NCBI RefSeq assembly: GCF_006782915.1 | Contig: NZ_VCNP01000010.1 | Location: forward strand, 62,001-126,000 | Reading direction: 5' to 3' | From: Streptomyces calvus | Lineage (GTDB): Bacteria; Actinomycetota; Actinomycetes; Streptomycetales; Streptomycetaceae | Length of the DNA stretch: 64,000 nucleotides | Shown here: positions 35,254 to 42,357 of the stretch, piece by piece | How positions within the stretch are numbered: the first letter of the stretch is position 1 | How the letters are laid out: every line of letters begins with the position of its first letter | Translations under genes and position numbers: made by a program | The notes under the pieces: generated by a model | Told to the model about the DNA's origin: nothing | Seen by the model: only the letters and a program-made list of their open reading frames with translations | Databases searched by the model: none

Positions 35254-35585
35254 GGGGCCTCCTCCTGTGCGCGGCGCGGCTCCAGTGCCTCCAGCCGGGC
35301 CAGCCGTTCACGCAACTCGGCGTTCTCCTTCGCCAGTTCGTCGCTGCGGGCGCGCGAGGACAGCGCCGGGTCGGACTCCCACCAGTCGATGCCCATCTCC
35401 TTCGCCTTGTCGACGGAGGCGACGACGAGGCGCAGCTTGATGGTGAGGAGTTCGATGTCGAGCAGGTTGATGCGGATGTCGCCCGCGATGACGACGCCCT
35501 TGTCCAGCACCCTTTCCAGGATGTCGGCGAGGTTGGCGCCGCCGCCCTGTCCGTACGGCTCGGGGAGCCGGCTGGGGGTGGTCAT
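35250..35585 (-). CDS. gvpJ: gas vesicle protein GvpJ
   Basis: 111 residues. GvpA-like core (about 17-62: LADILERVLDKGVVIAGDIR, INLLDIELLTIKLRLVVASV) with a C-terminal coiled-coil tail (about 77-110: ARSDELAKENAELRERLARL), as in GvpJ. Minor shell component likely at the tips. Overlaps gvpG and gvpL by ATGA on each side. Confidence 0.93.
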   Translation of the reverse strand: MTTPSRLPEPYGQGGGANLADILERVLDKGVVIAGDIRINLLDIELLTIKLRLVVASVDKAKEMGIDWWESDPALSSRARSDELAKENAELRERLARLEALEPRRAQEEAP

Positions 35586-35845
35586 CGGCGGCCCCCGTCC
35601 CCGGTGCCCGCGCCGGTGCGGGTCGCGGTCTCCAGCCGGTCGAGGAGGGCGTCCTCCTGGCGGTCGAACTCCTCCTCGGTGATCTCACCGGCCTCCAGCA
35701 GTTCTTCGAGCCGGGCCAGCTCGGTCCGTATCGTCGCCGGGTCGTAGTACAGGCGTTCCGCCTCCTGGAGCACCTGCCGGACGACCCAGGCGCTGCCGCG
35801 CACCGGGGCGAACGGCAGCAGCGCCAGTTCCGAGATCAGGCCCAT
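35582..35845 (-). CDS. gvpG: gas vesicle protein GvpG
   Basis: 87 residues. MGLISELALLPFAPVRGSAW and VLQEAERLYYDPATIRTELA, LEELLEAGEITEEEFDRQED are typical GvpG, a small helical assembly protein. ATGA overlap with gvpJ; 4-base gap from gvpF. Because gvpG and gvpJ overlap directly, the extra genes (gvpY/gvpZ) that I recall between G and J in some Streptomyces clusters are absent. Confidence 0.93.
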   Translation of the reverse strand: MGLISELALLPFAPVRGSAWVVRQVLQEAERLYYDPATIRTELARLEELLEAGEITEEEFDRQEDALLDRLETATRTGAGTGDGGRR

Positions 35846-35849
35846 GTCG

Positions 35850-36623
35850 TCACTCCGCCCCGGCGTCCGCCCCGCCGGCCGCGGTGCCCGCCGGCTGGGC
35901 CGGGCCGGGCTCGACGAAGCTGTACGGGGGCAGCGGGCCGTTCACCCGCAGTTCGAGGTGCGGCATGTCCGTGCGGGCCCGTTCCACGGCGGCCAGGAAC
36001 TCCTCCGCCCTCGCCCGCTCGACCAGGTAGGACACGTTGGCGAGCCAGCCGGTGGACTCCGGGCCCACGCTCACCGCGTCGGCGGCCGGCTCCAGGGTGC
36101 GCTCCAGTACCTGCGCGTCCTCGGCCTCCTTGTCCTTGACCGCCGCGGCGACCATCTCACCGAGCTGGATCTTCTGCTCGTAACTGCCGCCGCCGGAGAG
36201 GCGGTTGGCTTCGGCGAGGGCGCGGATCTCCGGGTTTCCGGCCATCACGTGGTGCAGTACGGCCTCTTCCACGTGGTGGGCCTTGACGTTGTACTCGACC
36301 CGGCCGTCCAGCGCCCGCAGCCGCTCCGCGTAGTGGTCGGCGCGCTCGACGAGGACACCGGTGACGGCCTCGTCGTCCGGGGCGACGCTGCCGAAGCGCA
36401 TGGGCAGCACACAGCCGCCCGCGCCGGCCTCGGCGAGCACGTTCTGGTGGGCGAGCAGTTCCCGGCGCTTGGGCCGCAGGTCGTCGGGGGCGTCGCTGAC
36501 CACGGCCGCCAGGTCGCCCGCCCGCAGGACGCGGACCGGGCGCGCCGGTTCGCCGACACCGCCCATGTTCTCGGGGAGCGAGGGGTGCGACGCCGCCGTG
36601 ATGCCGTAGACGTAGGTGCTCAC
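35850..36623 (-). CDS. gvpF: gas vesicle protein GvpF (GvpL/GvpF family)
   Basis: 257 residues, GTG at 36623 overlapping the gvpA stop (GTGA). Opens STYVYGITAASHPSLPE, then LAAVVSDAPDDLRPKRREL, CVLPMRFGSVAPDDEAVTGV, GRVEYNVKAHHVEEAVL and a C-terminal GPLPPYSFVEP, all conserved in GvpF/L proteins. GvpF contacts GvpA during assembly. The C-terminus ends in an Ala/Gly/Pro tail. Confidence 0.94.
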   Translation of the reverse strand: MSTYVYGITAASHPSLPENMGGVGEPARPVRVLRAGDLAAVVSDAPDDLRPKRRELLAHQNVLAEAGAGGCVLPMRFGSVAPDDEAVTGVLVERADHYAERLRALDGRVEYNVKAHHVEEAVLHHVMAGNPEIRALAEANRLSGGGSYEQKIQLGEMVAAAVKDKEAEDAQVLERTLEPAADAVSVGPESTGWLANVSYLVERARAEEFLAAVERARTDMPHLELRVNGPLPPYSFVEPGPAQPAGTAAGGADAGAE

Positions 36624-37054
36624 TCCTGCTCCTCCTTCCGGCGGGCCGAGGTGCTCTTGCGGGCCCGCGGACGGGACTCCTCCTCGGAGTCCGAACCGCC
36701 CTCGCGCACCGACCTGAAGGCGTCGGAGACGCTTTCGGCGGCGCCGGCCAGGACTCCCTTGGACTTGCCGCGGGCGCCGGACTCGGTGACCTGGCCGACG
36801 ACGTCGGGCAGGCCCGGACTCTTGCGCGGCCCGGCCTCCAGGTCGAGCCGGTTGCACGCCTCGGCGAAGCGGAGATACGTGTCGACGCTGGCCACGACGA
36901 CCCGCACGTCTATCTTCAGGATCTCGATCCCGACCAGGGACACGCGCACGAACGCGTCGATGACGAGCCCCCTGTCCAGGACGAGTTCGAGCACGTCGTA
37001 GAGGCCACTGCTGCCGCCCCCACCGCCGGTCTGTTGTGCCGGTACGACTGTCAT
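36620..37054 (-). CDS. gvpA: gas vesicle structural protein GvpA with long C-terminal tail
   Basis: 144 residues, against about 70 for cyanobacterial and haloarchaeal GvpA. The shell-forming core is at about 17-67 (LYDVLELVLDRGLVIDAFVR, VSLVGIEILKIDVRVVVASV, DTYLRFAEACNRLDLE). The remaining 75 residues are charged and disordered, rich in Ser, Arg, Lys and Glu (ESGARGKSKGVLAGAAESVS, ARKSTSARRKEEQE). Streptomycete GvpA proteins are commonly long like this. ATG at 37054 with AGGAGGAA upstream. Preceded by 376 bp of repeat-rich DNA. Confidence 0.93.
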   Translation of the reverse strand: MTVVPAQQTGGGGGSSGLYDVLELVLDRGLVIDAFVRVSLVGIEILKIDVRVVVASVDTYLRFAEACNRLDLEAGPRKSPGLPDVVGQVTESGARGKSKGVLAGAAESVSDAFRSVREGGSDSEEESRPRARKSTSARRKEEQE

Positions 37055-37073
37055 GCCGCTGATTCCTCCTAGG

Positions 37074-37121
37074 GTTGTGTGCGGTGTTGTGTGCGGTGTT
37101 GTGTGCGGTGTTGTGTGCCGT
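37074..37121. repeat. 12-bp tandem repeat upstream of gvpA
   Basis: GTTGTGTGCGGT occurs three times exactly (37074, 37086, 37098) followed by GTTGTGTGCCGT (37110-37121). It lies 20 bases upstream of the gvpA start codon on the coding side, probably in its 5' leader, close to the ribosome-binding site. Confidence 0.85.
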
Positions 37122-37202
37122 CGCGTTGCGTGCCGTGTTGTGTGCGGGTTCGTGGGTCTCTGCGGGCTGTTGTCTGCGGTGTCGTGCGCCTGTTGTGTGC
37201 GA

Positions 37203-37282
37203 CCGCGACCCGGCCCGTACGGCCGCGACCCGGTCCGTACGGCCGCGACCCGGTTCGTACGGCCGCGACCCGGTCCGTGCGA
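37203..37282. repeat. 20-bp tandem repeat in the gvpO-gvpA gap
   Basis: Four consecutive units CCGCGACCCGGYYCGTACGG (37203, 37223, 37243, 37263), the last diverged at the end. Periodicity is about two DNA turns. The gap 37055-37430 (376 bp) holds this array, the 12-bp array and otherwise no gene. Confidence 0.85.
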
Positions 37283-37430
37283 CCCGCGGAGCACTTCTCG
37301 TGGGGCCGTGGATCCGCTCCGGAACGGCTGGACCACCGCTGCCGGACGACCGCGGAACCCGCTCCGTCACGCGTACGGCCACGAGGACCGGCGCGGAGCC
37401 GCCCCGGGTACCGGTGCGGTACCGGCCGGT

Positions 37431-37802
37431 CTAGCGGCCGCCGGGCCGGTGCGCGTCGGCCCGGCCTCGTTCGTAGCGGCGGACCCGCCGATAGCCGGTG
37501 AGCCGGCCCTCGGGGTCCAGCTGCACGCGGTAACTCGCCAGCAGGCTCATCGTGTCGGGCACTCGCTCCAGTTCCACCACCTCGACCTCGAACGCCCAGC
37601 CCTCCTCGTTCTGCTCGAAGGACGACACGGACTCGACCTCCCTCCCGGTGAGTTCCGCGAGCTGTCCGCGTGCCAGACGCAGCAGCTCCATCGGGCCGGG
37701 CCGTTCGGTGCGGTCGCTGTTGTCCGTCAAGTCGTCGGATCCCTCGGGGTCGCGGGTTTTCTGTGCACTCTGTGGCTCTTCGGTGTTCTTCGTGTTCGAC
37801 AT
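37431..37802 (-). CDS. gvpO: gas vesicle protein GvpO
   Basis: 123 residues. Acidic/Thr-rich N-terminus (1-38), then the GvpO domain: MELLRLARGQLAELTGREVE, WAFEVEVVELERVPDTMSLL and ASYRVQLDPEGRLTGYRRVRR. ATG at 37802 with GGGGGAGG upstream. First gvp gene of the cluster; 53 bp separate it from the LigD-polymerase gene, so transcription from that operon could continue into gvp. Confidence 0.93.
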   Translation of the reverse strand: MSNTKNTEEPQSAQKTRDPEGSDDLTDNSDRTERPGPMELLRLARGQLAELTGREVESVSSFEQNEEGWAFEVEVVELERVPDTMSLLASYRVQLDPEGRLTGYRRVRRYERGRADAHRPGGR

Positions 37803-37855
37803 GGCCACCTCCCCCTCCGTGTGGCCGCAAGTCTGTTCGCCAAACCTCCGCCTGC

Positions 37856-38782
37856 TCAGCCGCGCAGCGCCGCCAGCCGACGGCGCGCGGGCCCCAGGGC
37901 GCGTCCGCGGCGCGGCAGGGCCGCCCACGGGTCGCTGCGCGCCTGCTCGACGGCGTCGGCGACGGTCCACCGCCGGGCGTGCAGGTCCGGATCGTCCAGC
38001 CGGTCCCAGGGGAACGGGGTGGCGACGGGCGCGCCGGGCAGGGCGCGGACGGTGTAGGGGGCGACGGCGGTCTGCGCGTAGGCGTTGCGCTGCACGTCGA
38101 GGTAGAGCCGGTCGCCGCGGTCCTTCTTGCGGGCGGCCGTGGTGAGCCGGTCGGGGTGGGCCGCGGCGAGCGTCTCGGCGACGTCGCGGGCGAAGGCCCG
38201 CACGTCGTCGAAGTCGTGCTCCCCGCTCAGCGGCACCACGATGTGCAGTCCGCGGGAGCCGGTGGTCATCGGGGCCGAGGGCAGCCTCAGCTCGTCCAGC
38301 AGCCCGCCGAGCAGCCGCGCCGCCTCCCGCACGGCCTCGAAGTCGTCGCCCTGCGGGTCGAGGTCGAAGACCAGCCGGTCCGGCCGGTCGATCCGGCGGG
38401 TGCGGGACAGCCAGCGGTGCAGGGTGATGCTCGCCTGGTCGACCAGATGGAGAAGGGTGGCGGTGTCGTCGCACACGGTGTGCGTGACGGTGCCGCCCTC
38501 CTTGGCGACCTCGGCGCGGGTGATCCAGTCGGGGTAGGCGTCCGGGGTGTTCTTCTGCATGAACGCCGGCCCGTCGACGCCGTCCGGGCGGCGGTCCAGC
38601 ATCAGCGGACGGCCCCGCAGGTGCGGCAGCATGTACGGGGCGACCGCCCGGTGGTAGTCGACGAGGTCGCCCTTGGTGTACGCCGCGGCGTCCGCGCCGC
38701 CCGGGAAGAGCACCTTGTCCGGGCGGTGGATCTGCACGGAGCGGCGGCCGGCCCGTACGGTGCGCGCACCGCCGTCGCTCAC
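37856..38782 (-). CDS. LigD-type polymerase/primase domain protein (NHEJ)
   Basis: 308 residues, stand-alone archaeo-eukaryotic primase-like polymerase domain as in LigD. Motifs: VFDLDPQGDDF (metal Asp pair), TTGSRGLHIVVPL (nucleotide-binding His) and DVQRNAYAQTAVAPYTVRAL (third catalytic region); opening VQIHRPDKVLFPG is typical. Adds ribo- or deoxynucleotides during Ku-dependent end joining; no ku or ligase gene is visible here. GTG start overlaps the transketolase stop (GTGA). Confidence 0.94.
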   Translation of the reverse strand: MSDGGARTVRAGRRSVQIHRPDKVLFPGGADAAAYTKGDLVDYHRAVAPYMLPHLRGRPLMLDRRPDGVDGPAFMQKNTPDAYPDWITRAEVAKEGGTVTHTVCDDTATLLHLVDQASITLHRWLSRTRRIDRPDRLVFDLDPQGDDFEAVREAARLLGGLLDELRLPSAPMTTGSRGLHIVVPLSGEHDFDDVRAFARDVAETLAAAHPDRLTTAARKKDRGDRLYLDVQRNAYAQTAVAPYTVRALPGAPVATPFPWDRLDDPDLHARRWTVADAVEQARSDPWAALPRRGRALGPARRRLAALRG

Positions 38783-40626
38783 GACACGATCGCCTCCCCC
38801 ACCAGCAGCCGGCCGGCCGCCGCGATCGACTCGGCGTCGATGCCGGCGGCGTGCAGCTGCTCGTCCGGGGACGCGGAGCCGGGCATGTTGCGCACGGCCA
38901 GCCGCACCAGACGCGGTACCGGACGCCCGTCGGCAAAGGCGTCCAGCACCGCGTCCCCCAGGCCGCCCTCCGGACGGTGGTCCTCCACCGTCACCAGGCA
39001 GCCCGTCTCCTCGGCGGCCGCGCGCAGGGTCTCCCGGTCGACCGGCTTCACCGAGTACAGGTCGATCACCCGTACGGCGATGCCCTCGCCCTCCAGCGCG
39101 TCCGCGGCCGCCAGCGCCTCCGGCACGGTGACACCCGCCGCGACGAGGGTGAACCGGTCGTGGTCGGAGGAGCGCAGCACCTTGCTGCCGCCGACCGGGA
39201 AGTCCTCGTCGGGCCCGTACAGCACCGGGCTCTCGCCGCGCGAGGTGCGCAGGTAGCGGATCCCGTCGAGGTCGGCCATCGCGGCGACCAGCCGGGCCGT
39301 CTGGTTGGCGTCGCACGGGTACAGCACGGTCGAGCCGTGCACCGACCGCATCATCGCCAGGTCCTCCAGGCCCATCTGGCTGGGGCCGTCCTGGCCGATG
39401 GCGACGCCCGCGTGCGAGCCGACGAGGGCGAGGCCGGAGCCGCTGATCGACGCCATGCGGACGAAGTCGTGGGCGCGGGTGAGGAAGGCCGCGAAAGTGG
39501 AGGCGTACGGCGTCCAGCCGCGCGCCGCGACACCGACGGCCGTCGCGACCATCTGCTGTTCGGCGATGTAGCACTCGACGTAGCGCTCGGGGTGTGCCTT
39601 GGCGAAGAACTCGGCGCGGGTGGAGTCCCCGACCTCCCCGTCGAGGGCCACGACGTCGCCGCGTGCGGTGCCCAGCGCGGCCAGCGCCTCGCCGAAGGCG
39701 TTGCGGGTGGCCACCTCCTCGCCCTTGTCCCACCGCGGCAGTTCGAGGTGCCCGGCGGCCCGGGCGGGCGGTGACCCGGCGGCGGACGGCTGCCGCACCC
39801 GGACGTGCAGGTCGCGCGGGCCGCCGAGCTCGGCGACGGCCTCCTCGGCCTCGGGCAGCGGCTTGCCGTGCAGGCCCTCGCGGTCCTGCACCGCGGCGAC
39901 GCCCTTGCCCTTGAGGGTGCGGGCGAGGATCGCGGTGGGCTGGCCCTTGGTGGAGTCGGCCTCGCCGTAGGCGCGGTCGACGGCGTCCACGTCGTGGCCG
40001 TCGACCTCGACGGTGTGCCAGCCGAAGGCCTGGAAGCGGCGGGCGTAGGCGTCGAGGTCGTGACCGTGCCGGGTGGGGCCGCGCTGGCCGAGCCGGTTGA
40101 CGTCCACGATCACCGTGAGGTTGTCCAGGTGCTCGTAGGCGGCGTGCTCGGCGGCCTCCCACACCGACCCCTCGGCCAGTTCGCTGTCCCCGCACAGCAC
40201 CCACACGCGGTACTCGGCGTGCTCCAGCCGCTTCCCGGCCAGCGCGATGCCGACACCGACGGGCAGGCCCTGGCCGAGCGAGCCGGTGGCCGTCTCGATC
40301 CAGGGCAACTGCCGCGGGGTGGGGTGTCCTTCGAGGCGGCTGCCGCTCTTGCGGAAGGTGAGCAGCTCCTCGTCGTCGATGGCGCCGACGGCCTTGTAGG
40401 TGGCGTACATCAGGGGCGAGGCGTGGCCCTTGGAGAGGACGAAGCGGTCGTTGGCGGGATGGTCGGGGCGTGCGAAGTCGTAGCGGAAGTGATGGGCGAA
40501 CAGGACGGCCATGAGGTCCGCCGCGGACATCGACGACGTGGGGTGCCCGGAGCCGGCGGCGGCCGCCGCGCGGACGCTGTCCACCCTCAACTGCTGCCCG
40601 AGTTCGGTGAGTTCACCGGTGTTCAT
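38779..40626 (-). CDS. transketolase
   Basis: 615 residues, full length with pyrimidine and pyrophosphate domains in one chain: SGHPTSSMSAADLMAVLFAH, RFVLSKGHASPLMYA, GDSELAEGSVWEA (TPP binding), CYIAEQQMVATAVGVAARG and VGSHAGVAIGQDGPSQMGLE. Thiamine-diphosphate enzyme of the pentose phosphate pathway; this is a shorter, accessory-type transketolase than the roughly 690-residue central-metabolism TktA. Both ends overlap neighbouring genes (ATGA with NDH-2, GTGA with the polymerase). Confidence 0.94.
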   Translation of the reverse strand: MNTGELTELGQQLRVDSVRAAAAAGSGHPTSSMSAADLMAVLFAHHFRYDFARPDHPANDRFVLSKGHASPLMYATYKAVGAIDDEELLTFRKSGSRLEGHPTPRQLPWIETATGSLGQGLPVGVGIALAGKRLEHAEYRVWVLCGDSELAEGSVWEAAEHAAYEHLDNLTVIVDVNRLGQRGPTRHGHDLDAYARRFQAFGWHTVEVDGHDVDAVDRAYGEADSTKGQPTAILARTLKGKGVAAVQDREGLHGKPLPEAEEAVAELGGPRDLHVRVRQPSAAGSPPARAAGHLELPRWDKGEEVATRNAFGEALAALGTARGDVVALDGEVGDSTRAEFFAKAHPERYVECYIAEQQMVATAVGVAARGWTPYASTFAAFLTRAHDFVRMASISGSGLALVGSHAGVAIGQDGPSQMGLEDLAMMRSVHGSTVLYPCDANQTARLVAAMADLDGIRYLRTSRGESPVLYGPDEDFPVGGSKVLRSSDHDRFTLVAAGVTVPEALAAADALEGEGIAVRVIDLYSVKPVDRETLRAAAEETGCLVTVEDHRPEGGLGDAVLDAFADGRPVPRLVRLAVRNMPGSASPDEQLHAAGIDAESIAAAGRLLVGEAIVS

Positions 40627-42215
40627 GAGTCTCCTTCGGCGGGGTGATCGGTGCGCTTGACGGGGCCGGGCGCGACGTCGGGTCCGGGTGGCGGCTGACC
40701 GGGCGGCGGGCTGACGGCGGGCCGGCTCCTGGCGGGCTCACCGCCCGGCTGGTTCTTGGCAGGCTCACCGCCCGGCTGGTTCTTCGCGGGCTCACCGCCC
40801 GGCTGGTTCTTCGCGGGCTCACCGCCCGACGGCTGCTCCCCGGATCCGCCGCCCGGCCGCTTCGTCGCCGACGCGCCACCCGACTGCTGCCTCGCGGGCT
40901 CGCCGCCCCCTCCGCCCGGCACCCGGGCCAGTTCCGGCGACGCCGTGTCCAGGGGCACCGACCAGGACCGTACGAGCCCCAACTGGACGGCCTGGCGCGG
41001 CAGTACCGCGTCGAGGAGCCAGTCGGCCGCGACCCGTACCCGGTTGCCCGGCATCGCCGCCAGGTGGTAGCCGCGGGTGACCGCGCCCGCCGCCACGCCG
41101 GAGAGGTTCACGCCCAGCGGGTTCGCGGCCGCCTTGACGCCGCCGAGGTCGACCACGAACCCCATGTCCTTGTGGCGGTAGGCGCGCCGCTCACCGTCAC
41201 CGAACGACGCGGCGACGTTGTGCGCGCACAGCTTGCCCTGCCGCCAGGCGTGCTGCGCGGTCATCGGGGTGTACTGGCCGGGCTTCTCCAGGTCGGGCAC
41301 CGCCGCCGCGTCACCGCAGGCGAACACCTCCGGCCGGCCCGGCACCTGAAGGTGCGGGTCGACGAGCAGGCGGCCGCGTTCCATGGGCAGCCCGAGCGAC
41401 TCGGCCAGCGGGTCGGGCCGCACGCCCACGCACCACACCAGGGTGTTCGTCCGGACGAACTCCCCGTCGGTCAGCAGCACCCCGTCGCGCGTGGCCTCCT
41501 TGACGGAGGTGCCCATCCGCACGTCCACGCCCCGCTCGCGCAGCACCGTGTCGGCGGTGCGGGAGAGCCGTTCGTCCAGCTCGGGCAGGACCCGGTCGGC
41601 GATGTCGAGGAGCATCCAACGCGGCCGCATACCGCTCCGCAGGGGGTGCCGGCTCACCTGCGCGTCGGTGAACAGCTGCCCGTGCGCGGCGACTTCGGTG
41701 CCGGTGTAGCCGGCGCCCACCACGACGAACGTGCACCGGGCGGCGCACCGCCCGGGATCGTCGGTGGCGGCGGCCAGCTCCACCTGCCGGGTGACGTGGT
41801 CGCGCAGGTACAGCGCCTCGGGCAGGCCGCGGAAGCCGTGTGCGTGCTCGGCGACCCCGGGGATCGGCAGCAGCTTGTTGACGCTGCCGGCCGCGAGCAC
41901 CAGCCGGTCGTACGACAGGGTGCCCTCGTCGCCCTCGGGGCCGGTGTAGTGCACCTGCCGCCCGTCGAGGTCGATGCGGTCGGCCTCCCCCAGCACCAGC
42001 CGCACCTGCGGCAGCGTGCCGGAGAGGGAGATCGTGACGCGGCGCGGCTCCAGCACACCGGCGGCCACCTGCGGCAGCAGCGGCAGGTACAGGAAGTAGT
42101 CGGTCGGGTTGAGCAGGACGATCTCGGCCCGGCCCCGGGCCAGCCGGGACAGGGTCCGGGCCGTGCGGTAACCGGCGAAGCCGGCACCGACGATCACTGT
42201 GCGGGGTCGACTCAC
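40623..42215 (-). CDS. type II NADH dehydrogenase with Pro/Gly repeat tail
   Basis: 530 residues. Two Rossmann motifs (TVIVGAGFAGYRTARTL for FAD near 6-22; FVVVGAGYTGTEVAAHG for NADH), plus VFACGDAAAVPD and TAQHAWRQGK, identify a non-proton-pumping NADH:quinone oxidoreductase. The GTG at 42215 has GGAGG 8 bases upstream. After about residue 425 the protein has an unusual low-complexity tail: SGG/EPAR runs and three copies of GGEPAKNQP (about 461-488), then PPPGQPPPGPD. Normal family length is about 390-470. Stop overlaps the transketolase start (ATGA). Confidence 0.93.
   Translation of the reverse strand: MSRPRTVIVGAGFAGYRTARTLSRLARGRAEIVLLNPTDYFLYLPLLPQVAAGVLEPRRVTISLSGTLPQVRLVLGEADRIDLDGRQVHYTGPEGDEGTLSYDRLVLAAGSVNKLLPIPGVAEHAHGFRGLPEALYLRDHVTRQVELAAATDDPGRCAARCTFVVVGAGYTGTEVAAHGQLFTDAQVSRHPLRSGMRPRWMLLDIADRVLPELDERLSRTADTVLRERGVDVRMGTSVKEATRDGVLLTDGEFVRTNTLVWCVGVRPDPLAESLGLPMERGRLLVDPHLQVPGRPEVFACGDAAAVPDLEKPGQYTPMTAQHAWRQGKLCAHNVAASFGDGERRAYRHKDMGFVVDLGGVKAAANPLGVNLSGVAAGAVTRGYHLAAMPGNRVRVAADWLLDAVLPRQAVQLGLVRSWSVPLDTASPELARVPGGGGGEPARQQSGGASATKRPGGGSGEQPSGGEPAKNQPGGEPAKNQPGGEPAKNQPGGEPARSRPAVSPPPGQPPPGPDVAPGPVKRTDHPAEGDS
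40751..40831. repeat. 27-bp tandem repeat inside the NDH-2 gene
   Basis: Three 27-base units (40751, 40778, 40805), in frame and encoding GGEPAKNQP on the minus strand. Units differ by only a few bases, suggesting recent duplication. Confidence 0.85.
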
Positions 42216-42289
42216 GGTTCGCCTCCGGCGCTGTCGCGTACGTCGGGAGACTTCCGCGTCCCCCCGGGCGGGGCCGCCAAACGTGCGCC

Positions 42290-42314
42290 GGTTGCCGCCG
42301 GGCCGCCCGGGTAC
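42290..42314 (+). promoter_or_regulatory. predicted SigB-type promoter of the F420-type oxidoreductase gene
   Basis: GGTT (42290-42293), 15 bases, GGGTAC (42309-42314); 43 bases before the start codon. Same spacing as the sites at 27294 and 29547. The -10 lies in a GGGTACCC palindrome, so weak minus-strand activity toward NDH-2 is possible. Confidence 0.5.
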
Positions 42315-42357
42315 CCGGACCCGGACCCGAACCGCCCATGTCGCGGAGGCAGGCCCC

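Noticed and set aside
35582..35850. Search for gvpY/gvpZ between gvpG and gvpJ
   Set aside because: The two genes overlap by ATGA, so no extra gene fits.
37203..37282. Possible CRISPR array
   Set aside because: Units are directly adjacent without spacers and no cas genes are present; it is a simple tandem repeat.
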